Shown piece after piece: positions 1 to 7,472 of a stretch of DNA of 14,755 nucleotides. Both the position numbers and the translations under genes were made by a program. Location: contig JASFYK010000019.1 in NCBI GenBank assembly GCA_030055545.1, forward strand, positions 1-14,755, given 5' to 3'. The notes beneath the pieces are model-generated. The model saw nothing but the letters and a program-made list of their open reading frames with translations. It was not told the origin of the DNA and did no database searches. Numbering within the stretch: the stretch's first letter is position 1; the number at the start of each line of letters is the position of its first letter. Origin of the DNA: Thermoproteota archaeon (GTDB taxonomy: Archaea; Thermoproteota; Methanomethylicia; Methanomethylicales; Methanomethylicaceae).

Positions 1-46
1 CGCTCCCGCTGATCCGTCTTGCCGTTTTCCAAGGTCATGAGTGAAG

Positions 47-55
47 CTTATAATA
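47..55 (+). promoter_or_regulatory. TATA box of the iorAB transcription unit
   Basis: The 9-base element CTTATAATA matches an archaeal TATA box. Transcription would start about 25-28 bases downstream, near position 78. That leaves a short leader with GGTG at 90-93, six bases before the ATG at 100. The element lies inside the longest open frame (which opens at 19), so it argues against that earlier start. Seen in sequence; promoter activity is inferred. Confidence 0.55.
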
Positions 56-99
56 GTGGGTCAAGCAATTTTTCAGCTATTGGTCTAGTGGTGTGTTGT

Positions 100-2085
100 A
101 TGGCGCATCTTGTCGCTCAGGACATCCCGGGTGGGAGACATCTGCTGCTCGGAAACGAGGCCGTCGCCAGGGGCGCGGTGGAACACAACGTGGAGATCGC
201 CGCCGCATACCCCGGCACACCCTCCTCGGAGATCGTAGAGACGCTCGCGCTCGTGGCCGAAGACGTCGGGATGCATGTCCAGTGGTCCACCAACGAGATG
301 GTGGCTTTTGAGGTGGCGCTGGGCGGCGCGCTCTGCGGGAAGCGGAGCTTGGCCTCGATGAAGCACATCGGGGCGAACTGGATAATGGATCCGCTCATGC
401 ATGCGGTCTACCACGGCTTCGACGCAGGAATAGTGCTTGTGTCAGCTGACGATCCCTCGGGGCACAGCTCCGCCAACGAGCAGGACAACCGCTACATGGC
501 ACAGTTGGCTGAGATACCTGCCCTGGAGCCATCCGACTTCCAAGAGGCTAAGGACTTCGTCGGGCACGCCCTCGCGATCTCGGAAGAGCTGCGACTCCCC
601 GTAATGCTCAGGCTCGTCACGAGGATCTGCCACTCCAGGGGGGACTGCACGTTCGGCCCAATACGCCGCAACAAGAGACCGCCGAAGTTCTCAGATGATT
701 ACTACAAGGACTTCGTCCTGGGCGAGGGGATAGTGGGGCCCAAGGTGATACCAAGGATGCACCGCATACAGCACGAGAAGCTGGAGAGGGCGGAAGAGGT
801 CGCCTCCAAGATGGGGCTCTTCGCGTCTGAGGAGCCTGACGGCGCTCCGGTGGGAGGGCTGGGCGTGATCGCATCGTCGGCGCCCGTGGGATACGTGCTT
901 GACTGCCTCAGCGCCAGGGGGATCAGGGGAAAAGTCGGGCTGCTGAAGCTGGGTCTCTCCAACCCGTTCCCCCGGAGGACCGTATTGGATTTTGCCTCGG
1001 GGTACGAGAGGATTCTCGTCGTCGAGGAAGGTGAGCCGTTCATTGAAAGGCACCTTGCCGGACTCTCCGGATTCCTTCCATCCACGAGGGTCTTTGGGAA
1101 GCTCACTTCGCACCTGCCGAGGGAGGGCGAGCTGAACTTCTCCCTTGTCGATGATGCCGTTGCCGAGGTGCTGGGGCTGGAGAAGCGGGCAACTCCAAGT
1201 GAGAAGCTGAAGCTTATGGAGATCGCCTCGGGAATGGTCACTCCAAGGACGCTCACGATGTGCGCGGGGTGCCCGCACAGGGCAGCATACTACGCAGCCA
1301 AGAAAGCCACACGGACAGCCGCGAACGCGCGGTACATAGCGATAGGCGACATCGGCTGCTATACGCTCGGGATGTACCCGCCCCTCCGTTTCATGCAGGA
1401 TGTCTTCTGCATGGGCGGGAGCATCGGCGTTGCGAACGGGGTGGCAAAGTCTGGGGTCACCGACCCAGTAATAGCGACAATAGGCGACTCGACATTCTAC
1501 CACGCCGGGATCCCCGCCCTCATCAACGCCACCTTCAACCAGGCTAACATAAAGGTGATGGTGCTCGACAACGAGGTAACCGCAATGACCGGGTACCAGC
1601 CCCACCCCGGGTGCGGCGAAACCGCTACAATGAAGCCGACGAAGAGGGTGAGGATCGAGGACATCTCCCAAGCATGCGGGATCGAATTCGTCCGCATCGT
1701 CGACCCGTACGACTTCGAGTCGAGCGTCAAGGCTATGGAGGACGCCATCCGATTCAACGGACCCGCCGTTGTCATATTCCGCCGGCTGTGCACGCAGGAA
1801 TACCTGAGGAGGGCAAGGAGGCAAGGGATACGCATCGCCAAGTACAGGGTGAGCCAGGACAAGTGCATCGGGTGCCGGACGTGCGTTTCCGCCTTCGGAT
1901 GCCCTGCCATCGGCTTCGACCGGGATAGGAAGAAGGCATTCGTCGTAAGGCTGGACTGTGCTGGCTGTGGCGTCTGCAAGGCAGTCTGCCCGCAGGGGGC
2001 TTTTGAACTTGAGCAAGAGGCAGAGCCACGGTCGGATGCCAGATCCAGGAAACCGGCATCAGGGAGGGAAGGAGGAGGTGCCTGA
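100..2085 (+). CDS. iorA: Indolepyruvate ferredoxin oxidoreductase, alpha subunit
   Basis: This is the large subunit of the IOR enzyme. It oxidatively decarboxylates aryl pyruvates from Trp, Phe and Tyr transamination to aryl-acetyl-CoA, passing electrons to ferredoxin in the cytoplasm. With the ATG at 100 the product is 661 residues, typical of the family. In order there are an N-terminal pyrimidine-binding domain with the YPGTPSSEI motif, a transketolase-C-like domain, and a TPP-binding domain. The last has CAGCPHR at C388-R394, GDIGCYTLG, and GDST at G462-D463 followed by LDN. A C-terminal ferredoxin domain carries two cysteine sets: C589/C592/C595/C600 (CxxCxxCx4CP, the shortened IorA form) and C620/C623/C626/C630. 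The frame is open from 19, but the TATA box at 47-55 and GGTG at 90-93 favour ATG 100; GTG codons at 88 and 91 are alternatives. iorB starts one base after the stop. Confidence 0.95.
   Translation: MAHLVAQDIPGGRHLLLGNEAVARGAVEHNVEIAAAYPGTPSSEIVETLALVAEDVGMHVQWSTNEMVAFEVALGGALCGKRSLASMKHIGANWIMDPLMHAVYHGFDAGIVLVSADDPSGHSSANEQDNRYMAQLAEIPALEPSDFQEAKDFVGHALAISEELRLPVMLRLVTRICHSRGDCTFGPIRRNKRPPKFSDDYYKDFVLGEGIVGPKVIPRMHRIQHEKLERAEEVASKMGLFASEEPDGAPVGGLGVIASSAPVGYVLDCLSARGIRGKVGLLKLGLSNPFPRRTVLDFASGYERILVVEEGEPFIERHLAGLSGFLPSTRVFGKLTSHLPREGELNFSLVDDAVAEVLGLEKRATPSEKLKLMEIASGMVTPRTLTMCAGCPHRAAYYAAKKATRTAANARYIAIGDIGCYTLGMYPPLRFMQDVFCMGGSIGVANGVAKSGVTDPVIATIGDSTFYHAGIPALINATFNQANIKVMVLDNEVTAMTGYQPHPGCGETATMKPTKRVRIEDISQACGIEFVRIVDPYDFESSVKAMEDAIRFNGPAVVIFRRLCTQEYLRRARRQGIRIAKYRVSQDKCIGCRTCVSAFGCPAIGFDRDRKKAFVVRLDCAGCGVCKAVCPQGAFELEQEAEPRSDARSRKPASGREGGGA
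2074..2080 (+). promoter_or_regulatory. Ribosome binding site fixing the iorB start
   Basis: GGAGGTG, a full archaeal Shine-Dalgarno match, lies within the last codons of iorA. It sits six bases before the GTG at 2087. This spacing selects GTG 2087 over GTG 2078, which overlaps the site, and over the much earlier ATG at 1958. Confidence 0.7.
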
Positions 2086-2086
2086 A

Positions 2087-2707
2087 GTGTCGCTCCAGAA
2101 CGTTCTCGAAATTGTGATCTCTGGCGTCGGTGGTCAGGGTAACGTGAGGGCCGCCCAGATGCTTGGCGCAGCGGCAGTCAAGGCTGGATACAGGGTCAGG
2201 GTCTCCGATGTCTTCGGCATAGCGCAGCGCGGGGGTCCCGTGCTCAGCCATGTCAGGATAGGCGATGTCCATGGGACTATGGTCAGCGCCCACTCCGCAG
2301 ACGTTGTTATGGGTCTGGAGCCGATGGAGGCGCTCAGGGCAGTCTCCTCTTTCCTGAAGCCTGGCGGCACGGTCCTGATGAGCACCCGCCCCGTTTACCC
2401 GGTGGAGGTCAGCACGGGCAAGGCATCTTACCCGGCACTAGAAGATATTTTGAAGGCAGCGCGGATGGTGGCTGGCAGGGTCATAGCCCTTGATGCAACC
2501 GAGTTAGCCTCGAGCGTGGGCATGCCTATGGCTGCAAACGTGGTGATGCTCGGCGTGCTAGCCGGGACCGGTCTGCTGCCCTTCGAAGCAGAGTACCTCC
2601 GCGTCTCAATCAGGGAACACGTTCCCAGGGGTATAGAAGAGAACATGATGGCATTCGAGAAGGGAATGTCGGTGGGAAAGGAAGGGATGGCCGGAGAGGA
2701 AAGATAG
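2087..2707 (+). CDS. iorB: Indolepyruvate ferredoxin oxidoreductase, beta subunit
   Basis: This is the small subunit of the IOR complex, homologous to the gamma subunit of pyruvate and 2-oxoacid ferredoxin oxidoreductases. It pairs with IorA. The product is 206 residues from GTG 2087, close to the family's usual 190-210. The N-terminus shows the diagnostic glycine motif (ISGVGGQGN) followed by the conserved AAQMLG helix. A second conserved block reads SDVFGIAQRGGPV, and a later segment has GMPMAANVVMLG. The frame extends back to 1958 inside iorA, but residues coded there look unlike the family, and the strong GGAGGTG at 2074-2080 supports the chosen start. The gene is one base downstream of iorA, so translational coupling is likely. 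No TATA box is visible before the following peptidase gene. Confidence 0.93.
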   Translation: MSLQNVLEIVISGVGGQGNVRAAQMLGAAAVKAGYRVRVSDVFGIAQRGGPVLSHVRIGDVHGTMVSAHSADVVMGLEPMEALRAVSSFLKPGGTVLMSTRPVYPVEVSTGKASYPALEDILKAARMVAGRVIALDATELASSVGMPMAANVVMLGVLAGTGLLPFEAEYLRVSIREHVPRGIEENMMAFEKGMSVGKEGMAGEER

Positions 2708-2718
2708 CCTCAAGGGAA

Positions 2719-5700
2719 ATGGAAATGGGAAATTCAGGCGTGAGAGCGTTGGGAACCCTCCTGAAGCCATTAGCCGCCATTTTATTTTTGCTAGTCGTCG
2801 CCTCCTCCGTTATTCCAACCGGTGCCGTTCAGCAAGATCCAGCCGGCTGCAGCCCTTCTTCCGTTCATCCAAACCAAAATTCGATTTTAGTTTCGGAAAG
2901 CGGGACAATTTACAGTTTTCACAAAATGACTCCGCAGGAGGCTGAATCCTTCAGGCTGTCCATGGGGGCTGGTGAAGATGGGGATTACAATGGAACCTCC
3001 CAAGGCTACGGCGCTGGTCTTCCTCCCCCCGACGATGAAAACTTCTCGTACCTTGTCGGCTCGGCGGTCATCGACTATGCTATCACGGCGTCGGGAATGC
3101 CCTCTTCAAGGAGGCTGGATCTCGACCCATATTTCCCGCAGATAGGCGACCAGGGAATTCAGGGATCCTGCGCGGCTTGGGCAAGCGTCTATTATGCAAA
3201 TACGTATCTCCAGGCGATGGTCCATGGCTGGACCGACGTCAAGACTAACCCTGCGCACGTGATGAGCCCTGCATGGACCTACAACAAAGTGAACGGGGGC
3301 GCCGACTCTGGGTCGTGGTGCGACAGGAACATGCGTATAGTGTCTGAGATAGGGTCGGCGAGCATGGCTACGATGCCTTACAATCAATACGATTACTTAA
3401 GCTGGGGCGGTGAGGAAGCTTGGCGCGAGGCCCCGCTCTACAGGGCCGGAGGCTTCGGCACCGTGCGCCCAGACAACATCGACGTGATAAAGGCATTGCT
3501 GAACGACGGATACTTGGTGACCTTCTACATAGATTCTAGATGCAGCTGGTACAGCTCACCTGACCACGTCCTATCCTACGGAGAATACGACGGGGGCCGT
3601 CCTAACCATGCGAACGTGATCGTGGGCTACGATGACTCTATGGTGGACGGCGGCGATACCGGAGCCTTCCGCGTCGCCAACTCTAGGGGCACGTCCTTCA
3701 AGGACGGCGGCTTCTACTGGATAACGTACGATGCAATGGGCAAGCTGGCATCTTTCTCCCCCGTCGCTAACTACTACCTCCCAAAAAGCGCAAGCCCTTC
3801 CTATGAACCGTCGATTCTATTCACGTGGCGGCTCGATCCCGCCGGCTCCCTGGATGGTGTAAAAGTTGTTGCTGGGGTCGGCGATCCTGATTCGCCCGTG
3901 GCAATGAAAGTCCTCTCGGACTACTGGAATCCGGGTTCCTCGTCCAGGATCCCCGCCTTCATGTGCGTGGACATGACCGAGTTCAAAAGTCACTTGGAAA
4001 GCGGGGTCAAAGAGTTCTATCTCGAGATAGGCACCGGGGCAGTTCCGAGTGTTGTCATTTCATTCACTGTCGAAATTTATGGTGATTACTCTTCAAACCC
4101 TCAAGAGACTTACACTTCAAAGAGGGTTCCTGCTTCTACGCCTGCCATAGTGACGATCAGCGAAAAGACTCTGGCGTACTTCAGCTGGGCGCCTTACTCG
4201 CCCTTCACATTCGAGACGGTCGAGTTCAGCGATCTTTCCTACCCCGGCAGCGGGGATATAGCGGCGTGGTACTGGTCTTTCGGAGACGGATCATACTCGA
4301 CCTCGCAAAACCCGACCCACTCATACTCTTCGCACGGCGTGTTCTCTGTGACGCTTACGGTCGTTGACGGCTCGGGGAAGTCCTCGTCCCGGACCCAAGC
4401 CGTTACCGTGAAGAATCGCCCTCCTGAGGTGAGCATGCTGCTGCCTTTGGCAGGTGGATCCTACGGCGGCACGGTTGAACTGGCTGCCAATGTCTCGGAC
4501 CTTGACGACGGAGTTGTCGAGGTCAGGTTCTTCTACTCCACAAGCGACAATATTTACCTTATCGGAAAGAACAACTCTGGTCCGAAAAATGGCGTCTGGA
4601 CCTTTTCTTGGGATACCTCGCCTCTGACGATCTCCAACATCTCTGTGTACGCGGTAGCATACGACGGGTTCACTCCCAGCCAAAGGGCCTACGTCAACGG
4701 CACAATAAATGTCGACAACGCCCCGCCAGATCCACCCGAGATCATATCCCCTAAAAACGGTCTAAGATCCGATGTCGTGGCATGCCTCTCTTGGCTTCCA
4801 GCTGCCGACAAAGGGAGCGGCATAGTTGGTTACTTGATAGAGCTCTCTCCTTCTCCTGACTTCGGATCGGATGCTGTCCGAGTCGAAACGTCCGAGACCC
4901 TCCACAAAGAGACACTCTCTCCGGGCCTCTGGTTCTGGCGTGTCCGATCCCGGGATCTCGCAGGGAACACCGGAAACTGGTCCGAAACCAGATTGCTTAT
5001 TGCTGATGCATTCCTTGTCAACGAAACCGGATCCAGCAGACCCAGAGCGGATCTCTCCTCGCAACAGCTCGTCTGGTTCAAGGTACTTTACCAGTACGAT
5101 CTCTCAGTATTCACCCCTGAAAAAGGAACAATCTACGTGAACGGCTCGGTTGCCCAATGGAACGAACTTTTCCGGAGGTGGGAATTGCCCGTTCTGGAAA
5201 CGACTGCAGGGGATTACGTTTATTCAATCTCGAAAGTGGTCGATCCTGAAAACCCCATATCCACGGTCAACTACAACGCCCCTATGCCATCAATCCTATT
5301 TGACCGCATAGTCATAGACTCTGTAGGTCCAAATGACACAAGAGTGGAAGCAGGCAGGTGTGCCAGCCTCCACGTTTCAGGGCATTACGAGTACGGTTCC
5401 GGAGCATGGTCCGGCAGGGCTCTCTTCAACGATAGCCTGTGCAAGGATGCCGTGGGTACCTACTGGTATTCCATCATCGGAGTCGCTGACGACCCCTATA
5501 ACCTAACCGCTTTCGAAAACACTGGATCCGTCCTTGCCGTCACTTTTGATGAGATTGCTGTAAGAAGCTACTTTGAGACGGGCACTATTGGAAAATGCCT
5601 TGTCACGGTTGAATTGAATTACAAGTACGATAAAAGCCCTGTGAATGGTGCCAAGGTTCTTGTCAATGGATGCCCTGCAGAAGAGAAGGGAAACGGACGC

Positions 5701-5901
5701 TACGCGACGACATTAGAAACACTGATTCCATATGCAGTATTGTCAATCTCTGTTACGGTCCCGAACTTCGACGATATGGTTGACCAAAGGGGTCTTTTTC
5801 TGATTGGCAACCTGTCGATCTGGGTAGCCGCTTTCGCCGCTTTGATTGCCTCTCTCCTTATGCTAAGGCATCTGGTGAAAACTAGAGGCAAGTCAGTCTA
5901 A
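2719..5901 (+). CDS. Secreted, membrane-anchored papain-like cysteine peptidase with PKD and tandem surface domains
   Basis: The product is 1060 residues. Residues 1-36 form a signal peptide with Arg/Lys, a hydrophobic run from L18 to V31, and a likely cut after TGA36. A C1A-type peptidase domain spans about 130-345: oxyanion Q145, nucleophile C151 in QGSCAAWA, H297 in NHANVIVGYDD, and N321 in ANSRG, where papain has NSWG. A PKD domain lies at about 487-565 (W519-SFGDG). It is followed by an Ig-like region (about 567-670), a fibronectin-III-like region (about 672-762) and three related units (763-1014). A membrane helix (about 1031-1049) and a basic tail (KTRGKSV) end the protein, so the enzyme should face outward. 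Many N-x-S/T sequons suggest glycosylation. The gene starts 11 bases after iorB without a TATA box, so co-transcription is likely. ATG 2725, eight bases after AAGGG, is an alternative start. The substrate is unknown; scavenging of external protein is an inference. Confidence 0.88.
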   Translation: MEMGNSGVRALGTLLKPLAAILFLLVVASSVIPTGAVQQDPAGCSPSSVHPNQNSILVSESGTIYSFHKMTPQEAESFRLSMGAGEDGDYNGTSQGYGAGLPPPDDENFSYLVGSAVIDYAITASGMPSSRRLDLDPYFPQIGDQGIQGSCAAWASVYYANTYLQAMVHGWTDVKTNPAHVMSPAWTYNKVNGGADSGSWCDRNMRIVSEIGSASMATMPYNQYDYLSWGGEEAWREAPLYRAGGFGTVRPDNIDVIKALLNDGYLVTFYIDSRCSWYSSPDHVLSYGEYDGGRPNHANVIVGYDDSMVDGGDTGAFRVANSRGTSFKDGGFYWITYDAMGKLASFSPVANYYLPKSASPSYEPSILFTWRLDPAGSLDGVKVVAGVGDPDSPVAMKVLSDYWNPGSSSRIPAFMCVDMTEFKSHLESGVKEFYLEIGTGAVPSVVISFTVEIYGDYSSNPQETYTSKRVPASTPAIVTISEKTLAYFSWAPYSPFTFETVEFSDLSYPGSGDIAAWYWSFGDGSYSTSQNPTHSYSSHGVFSVTLTVVDGSGKSSSRTQAVTVKNRPPEVSMLLPLAGGSYGGTVELAANVSDLDDGVVEVRFFYSTSDNIYLIGKNNSGPKNGVWTFSWDTSPLTISNISVYAVAYDGFTPSQRAYVNGTINVDNAPPDPPEIISPKNGLRSDVVACLSWLPAADKGSGIVGYLIELSPSPDFGSDAVRVETSETLHKETLSPGLWFWRVRSRDLAGNTGNWSETRLLIADAFLVNETGSSRPRADLSSQQLVWFKVLYQYDLSVFTPEKGTIYVNGSVAQWNELFRRWELPVLETTAGDYVYSISKVVDPENPISTVNYNAPMPSILFDRIVIDSVGPNDTRVEAGRCASLHVSGHYEYGSGAWSGRALFNDSLCKDAVGTYWYSIIGVADDPYNLTAFENTGSVLAVTFDEIAVRSYFETGTIGKCLVTVELNYKYDKSPVNGAKVLVNGCPAEEKGNGRYATTLETLIPYAVLSISVTVPNFDDMVDQRGLFLIGNLSIWVAAFAALIASLLMLRHLVKTRGKSV
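5005..5298 (+). repeat. Surface-domain repeat unit A of the peptidase (residues 763-860)
   Basis: First of three divergent protein-level units. It opens with DAFLV, has a beta core around VLYQYD, a hairpin with IYVNGS, and a GDYVYSI strand. It is longer than the other two. The relationship was judged by eye and is weaker than that between units B and C. Confidence 0.45.
5299..5544 (+). repeat. Surface-domain repeat unit B of the peptidase (residues 861-942)
   Basis: Opens with FDRIVI, then has a cysteine in AGRCASLHV, the GHYEYG core, the hairpin ALFNDSLC, and the strand GTYWYSI. The next unit begins 82 residues later with the matching FDEIAV. Confidence 0.55.
5545..5760 (+). repeat. Surface-domain repeat unit C of the peptidase (residues 943-1014)
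   Basis: Opens with FDEIAV, has a cysteine in IGKCLVTV aligned with that of unit B, the core LNYKYD, the hairpin VLVNGCP, and the strand GRYATT. It ends about 16 residues before the membrane helix, so the units form a stalk next to the membrane. Confidence 0.55.
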
Positions 5902-5969
5902 AAGAATCGAAGCGTGGGAAGGATGGGTTGAAGGACAGCATTCCCGCTCCACAATGGTCTTTCAATTCT

Positions 5970-7439
5970 CTAGCCCGCTCCCCTGATCTTCTCCAACCTC
6001 TCCCTTATTGCAGCATTTACGAGCTCGGGGTCCCCCTTCCCCCTGGTCTTGCGCATCACCTGTCCCACTAGGAAGTGCGCAGCCTTCTCGTCCGAGAGCG
6101 CGTCTGAGACCGCCTTGGGATTCTCCGCGAAGACCTCGTCCACCACCTTTTCGATCGCCTCCCTGTCCGCGATCCTGGCCATGTCGTTCTCCCTTACAAT
6201 CTCCTCTGCGCTCTTCCCGCTCGTCACGAGCGTTGGGAGAATGATCTTCCCGATCTTCCCGCTTATCGTCCCGTCCCTGATCATCTTGAGCATCCCAGCA
6301 AACAAAGTGGGGGTAATCTTGGCCTCATCTATCCCAAGGCCCTTGTCGTGGAGCACGCCGAGGAGGTCACCCATGATCCAGTTGCTCACCGTCTTCGCCT
6401 CCCCGAAGAGCCGGGCAGTCTCCTCAAAGAAGTCCGCGAGCCTCTTCTCAGCGGTCAGGACCTGCGCGTCGTACTGCGGGAGCCCGTACTCTCTCACGAA
6501 CCTATCCGCCCTTGCGTCCGGGAGTTCGGGCATCTTCGCCCTGATCGCCTCCACATATGCCTCCTCCAGGCGTATCGGGGGGATGTCTGGCTCAGGGAAG
6601 TACCTGTAGTCGTGTTCCTCCTCCTTCTCCCTTAGCGATATGGTAACTTTCCTCACCTCGTCCCAGTGCCTCGTCTCGCGCCTGACCCTCTCGCCCTTCT
6701 CGAGCAGGCTCCTCTGCCTCGAGATCTCGAAGTTGAGCGCCCTCTCGACCTCCTTGAACGACGATATGTTCTTTATCTCGACCCTCGTGCCGCCCCTTAT
6801 AGAGATGTTGGCGTCGCACCTCATCGCCCCCTCGAGGTCCCCGTCGAATGCCCCGATGTGCTCCAGGATCGACCTGAGCTTCTGCAGGAAGAGCCTAGCC
6901 TCCCTCGGTGATGACATGTCCGGCTCCGTGACTATCTCCAGGAGCGACATCCCGGCCCTGTTGTAGTCAACAAGTGTGTAGGGCGAGAGGTCGATCGGTC
7001 CGATGTGCACGAGCTTGGCGGGATCCTCCTCGAGCTGTATCCTCGTGATCCTGACCCTTTTCCTCGAGCTCCCCACGTTGATGTCTATGAAGCCCCCCTC
7101 GCAGATAGTCTTCGACCCCTTCGTCTCGTACATCGAGATCTGGAAGTTCTTACCCATGTCCACGTAGTAGTAGTTCTTCCTGTAGAACGAAGTCCTCTCG
7201 CTTATCCTGCTGTTCAGGGCCAGCCCTGCCATGACCGCAAGCTCGACCGCCTTCGCGTTGGGCCTCGGCAGCGATCCCGGGTGCCCAAGGCAGACCTCGC
7301 AGACGTTCGTGTTAGGCTCCTTGCCCCTATAGTCAGTGCTGCACCCGCAGAAGAGCTTGGTCCTAAGCCTGTTGAGCTGGCAGTGGACCTCAATCCCAAT
7401 AACGACCCCGTCTTTCTGTTCAGGCGTCTCAGCAATCAT
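5970..7439 (-). CDS. gatB: Aspartyl/glutamyl-tRNA amidotransferase subunit B
   Basis: This is the kinase/transamidase subunit of GatCAB. It phosphorylates the side chain of Asp on mischarged tRNA(Asn), or Glu on tRNA(Gln), and replaces the phosphate with ammonia. Archaea normally use GatDE for Gln, so Asn-tRNA formation is the likely role. From ATG 7439 the product is 489 residues. The N-terminal GVVIGIEVHCQL block is the family signature. Cysteines C31, C33, C47 and C50 (CGC...CEVC) form the zinc site. A conserved core includes RKNYYYVDMGKNFQIS and DYNRAGMSLLEIVTEPD, and the EEHDYRYFPEPD motif follows. The C-terminal half is the helical tail and YqeY-like domain. The frame also offers GTG 7466 and GTG 7442. 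ATG 7439 was chosen because GGTG at 7447-7450 lies seven bases before it. It is the last gene of the operon and converges on the peptidase gene. Confidence 0.93.
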   Translation of the reverse strand: MIAETPEQKDGVVIGIEVHCQLNRLRTKLFCGCSTDYRGKEPNTNVCEVCLGHPGSLPRPNAKAVELAVMAGLALNSRISERTSFYRKNYYYVDMGKNFQISMYETKGSKTICEGGFIDINVGSSRKRVRITRIQLEEDPAKLVHIGPIDLSPYTLVDYNRAGMSLLEIVTEPDMSSPREARLFLQKLRSILEHIGAFDGDLEGAMRCDANISIRGGTRVEIKNISSFKEVERALNFEISRQRSLLEKGERVRRETRHWDEVRKVTISLREKEEEHDYRYFPEPDIPPIRLEEAYVEAIRAKMPELPDARADRFVREYGLPQYDAQVLTAEKRLADFFEETARLFGEAKTVSNWIMGDLLGVLHDKGLGIDEAKITPTLFAGMLKMIRDGTISGKIGKIILPTLVTSGKSAEEIVRENDMARIADREAIEKVVDEVFAENPKAVSDALSDEKAAHFLVGQVMRKTRGKGDPELVNAAIRERLEKIRGAG

Positions 7440-7472
7440 CACGATACACCAACCTAACTGTAACACCGCTCC

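Noticed and set aside
1..46. Possible end of an upstream gene (short frames ending at TGA near 40-44)
   Set aside because: There are too few codons to recognise any protein, so a gene cannot be supported.
691..2016. Open frame of 441 codons on the minus strand, opposite iorA
   Set aside because: It lies wholly within the well-supported iorA gene, its translation resembles no family I know, and long antisense frames are common opposite GC-rich codons.
1958..2086. Earlier iorB start at ATG 1958 inside iorA
   Set aside because: The extra 43 residues lie out of frame over the IorA ferredoxin domain and show no family similarity. GGAGGTG at 2074-2080 fits GTG 2087.
5902..5969. Search for a terminator in the convergent gap between the peptidase and gatB
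   Set aside because: Only a weak TTCTTTT appears on the minus strand near 5900-5907 and there is no clear T-run on the plus strand, so no terminator is called.
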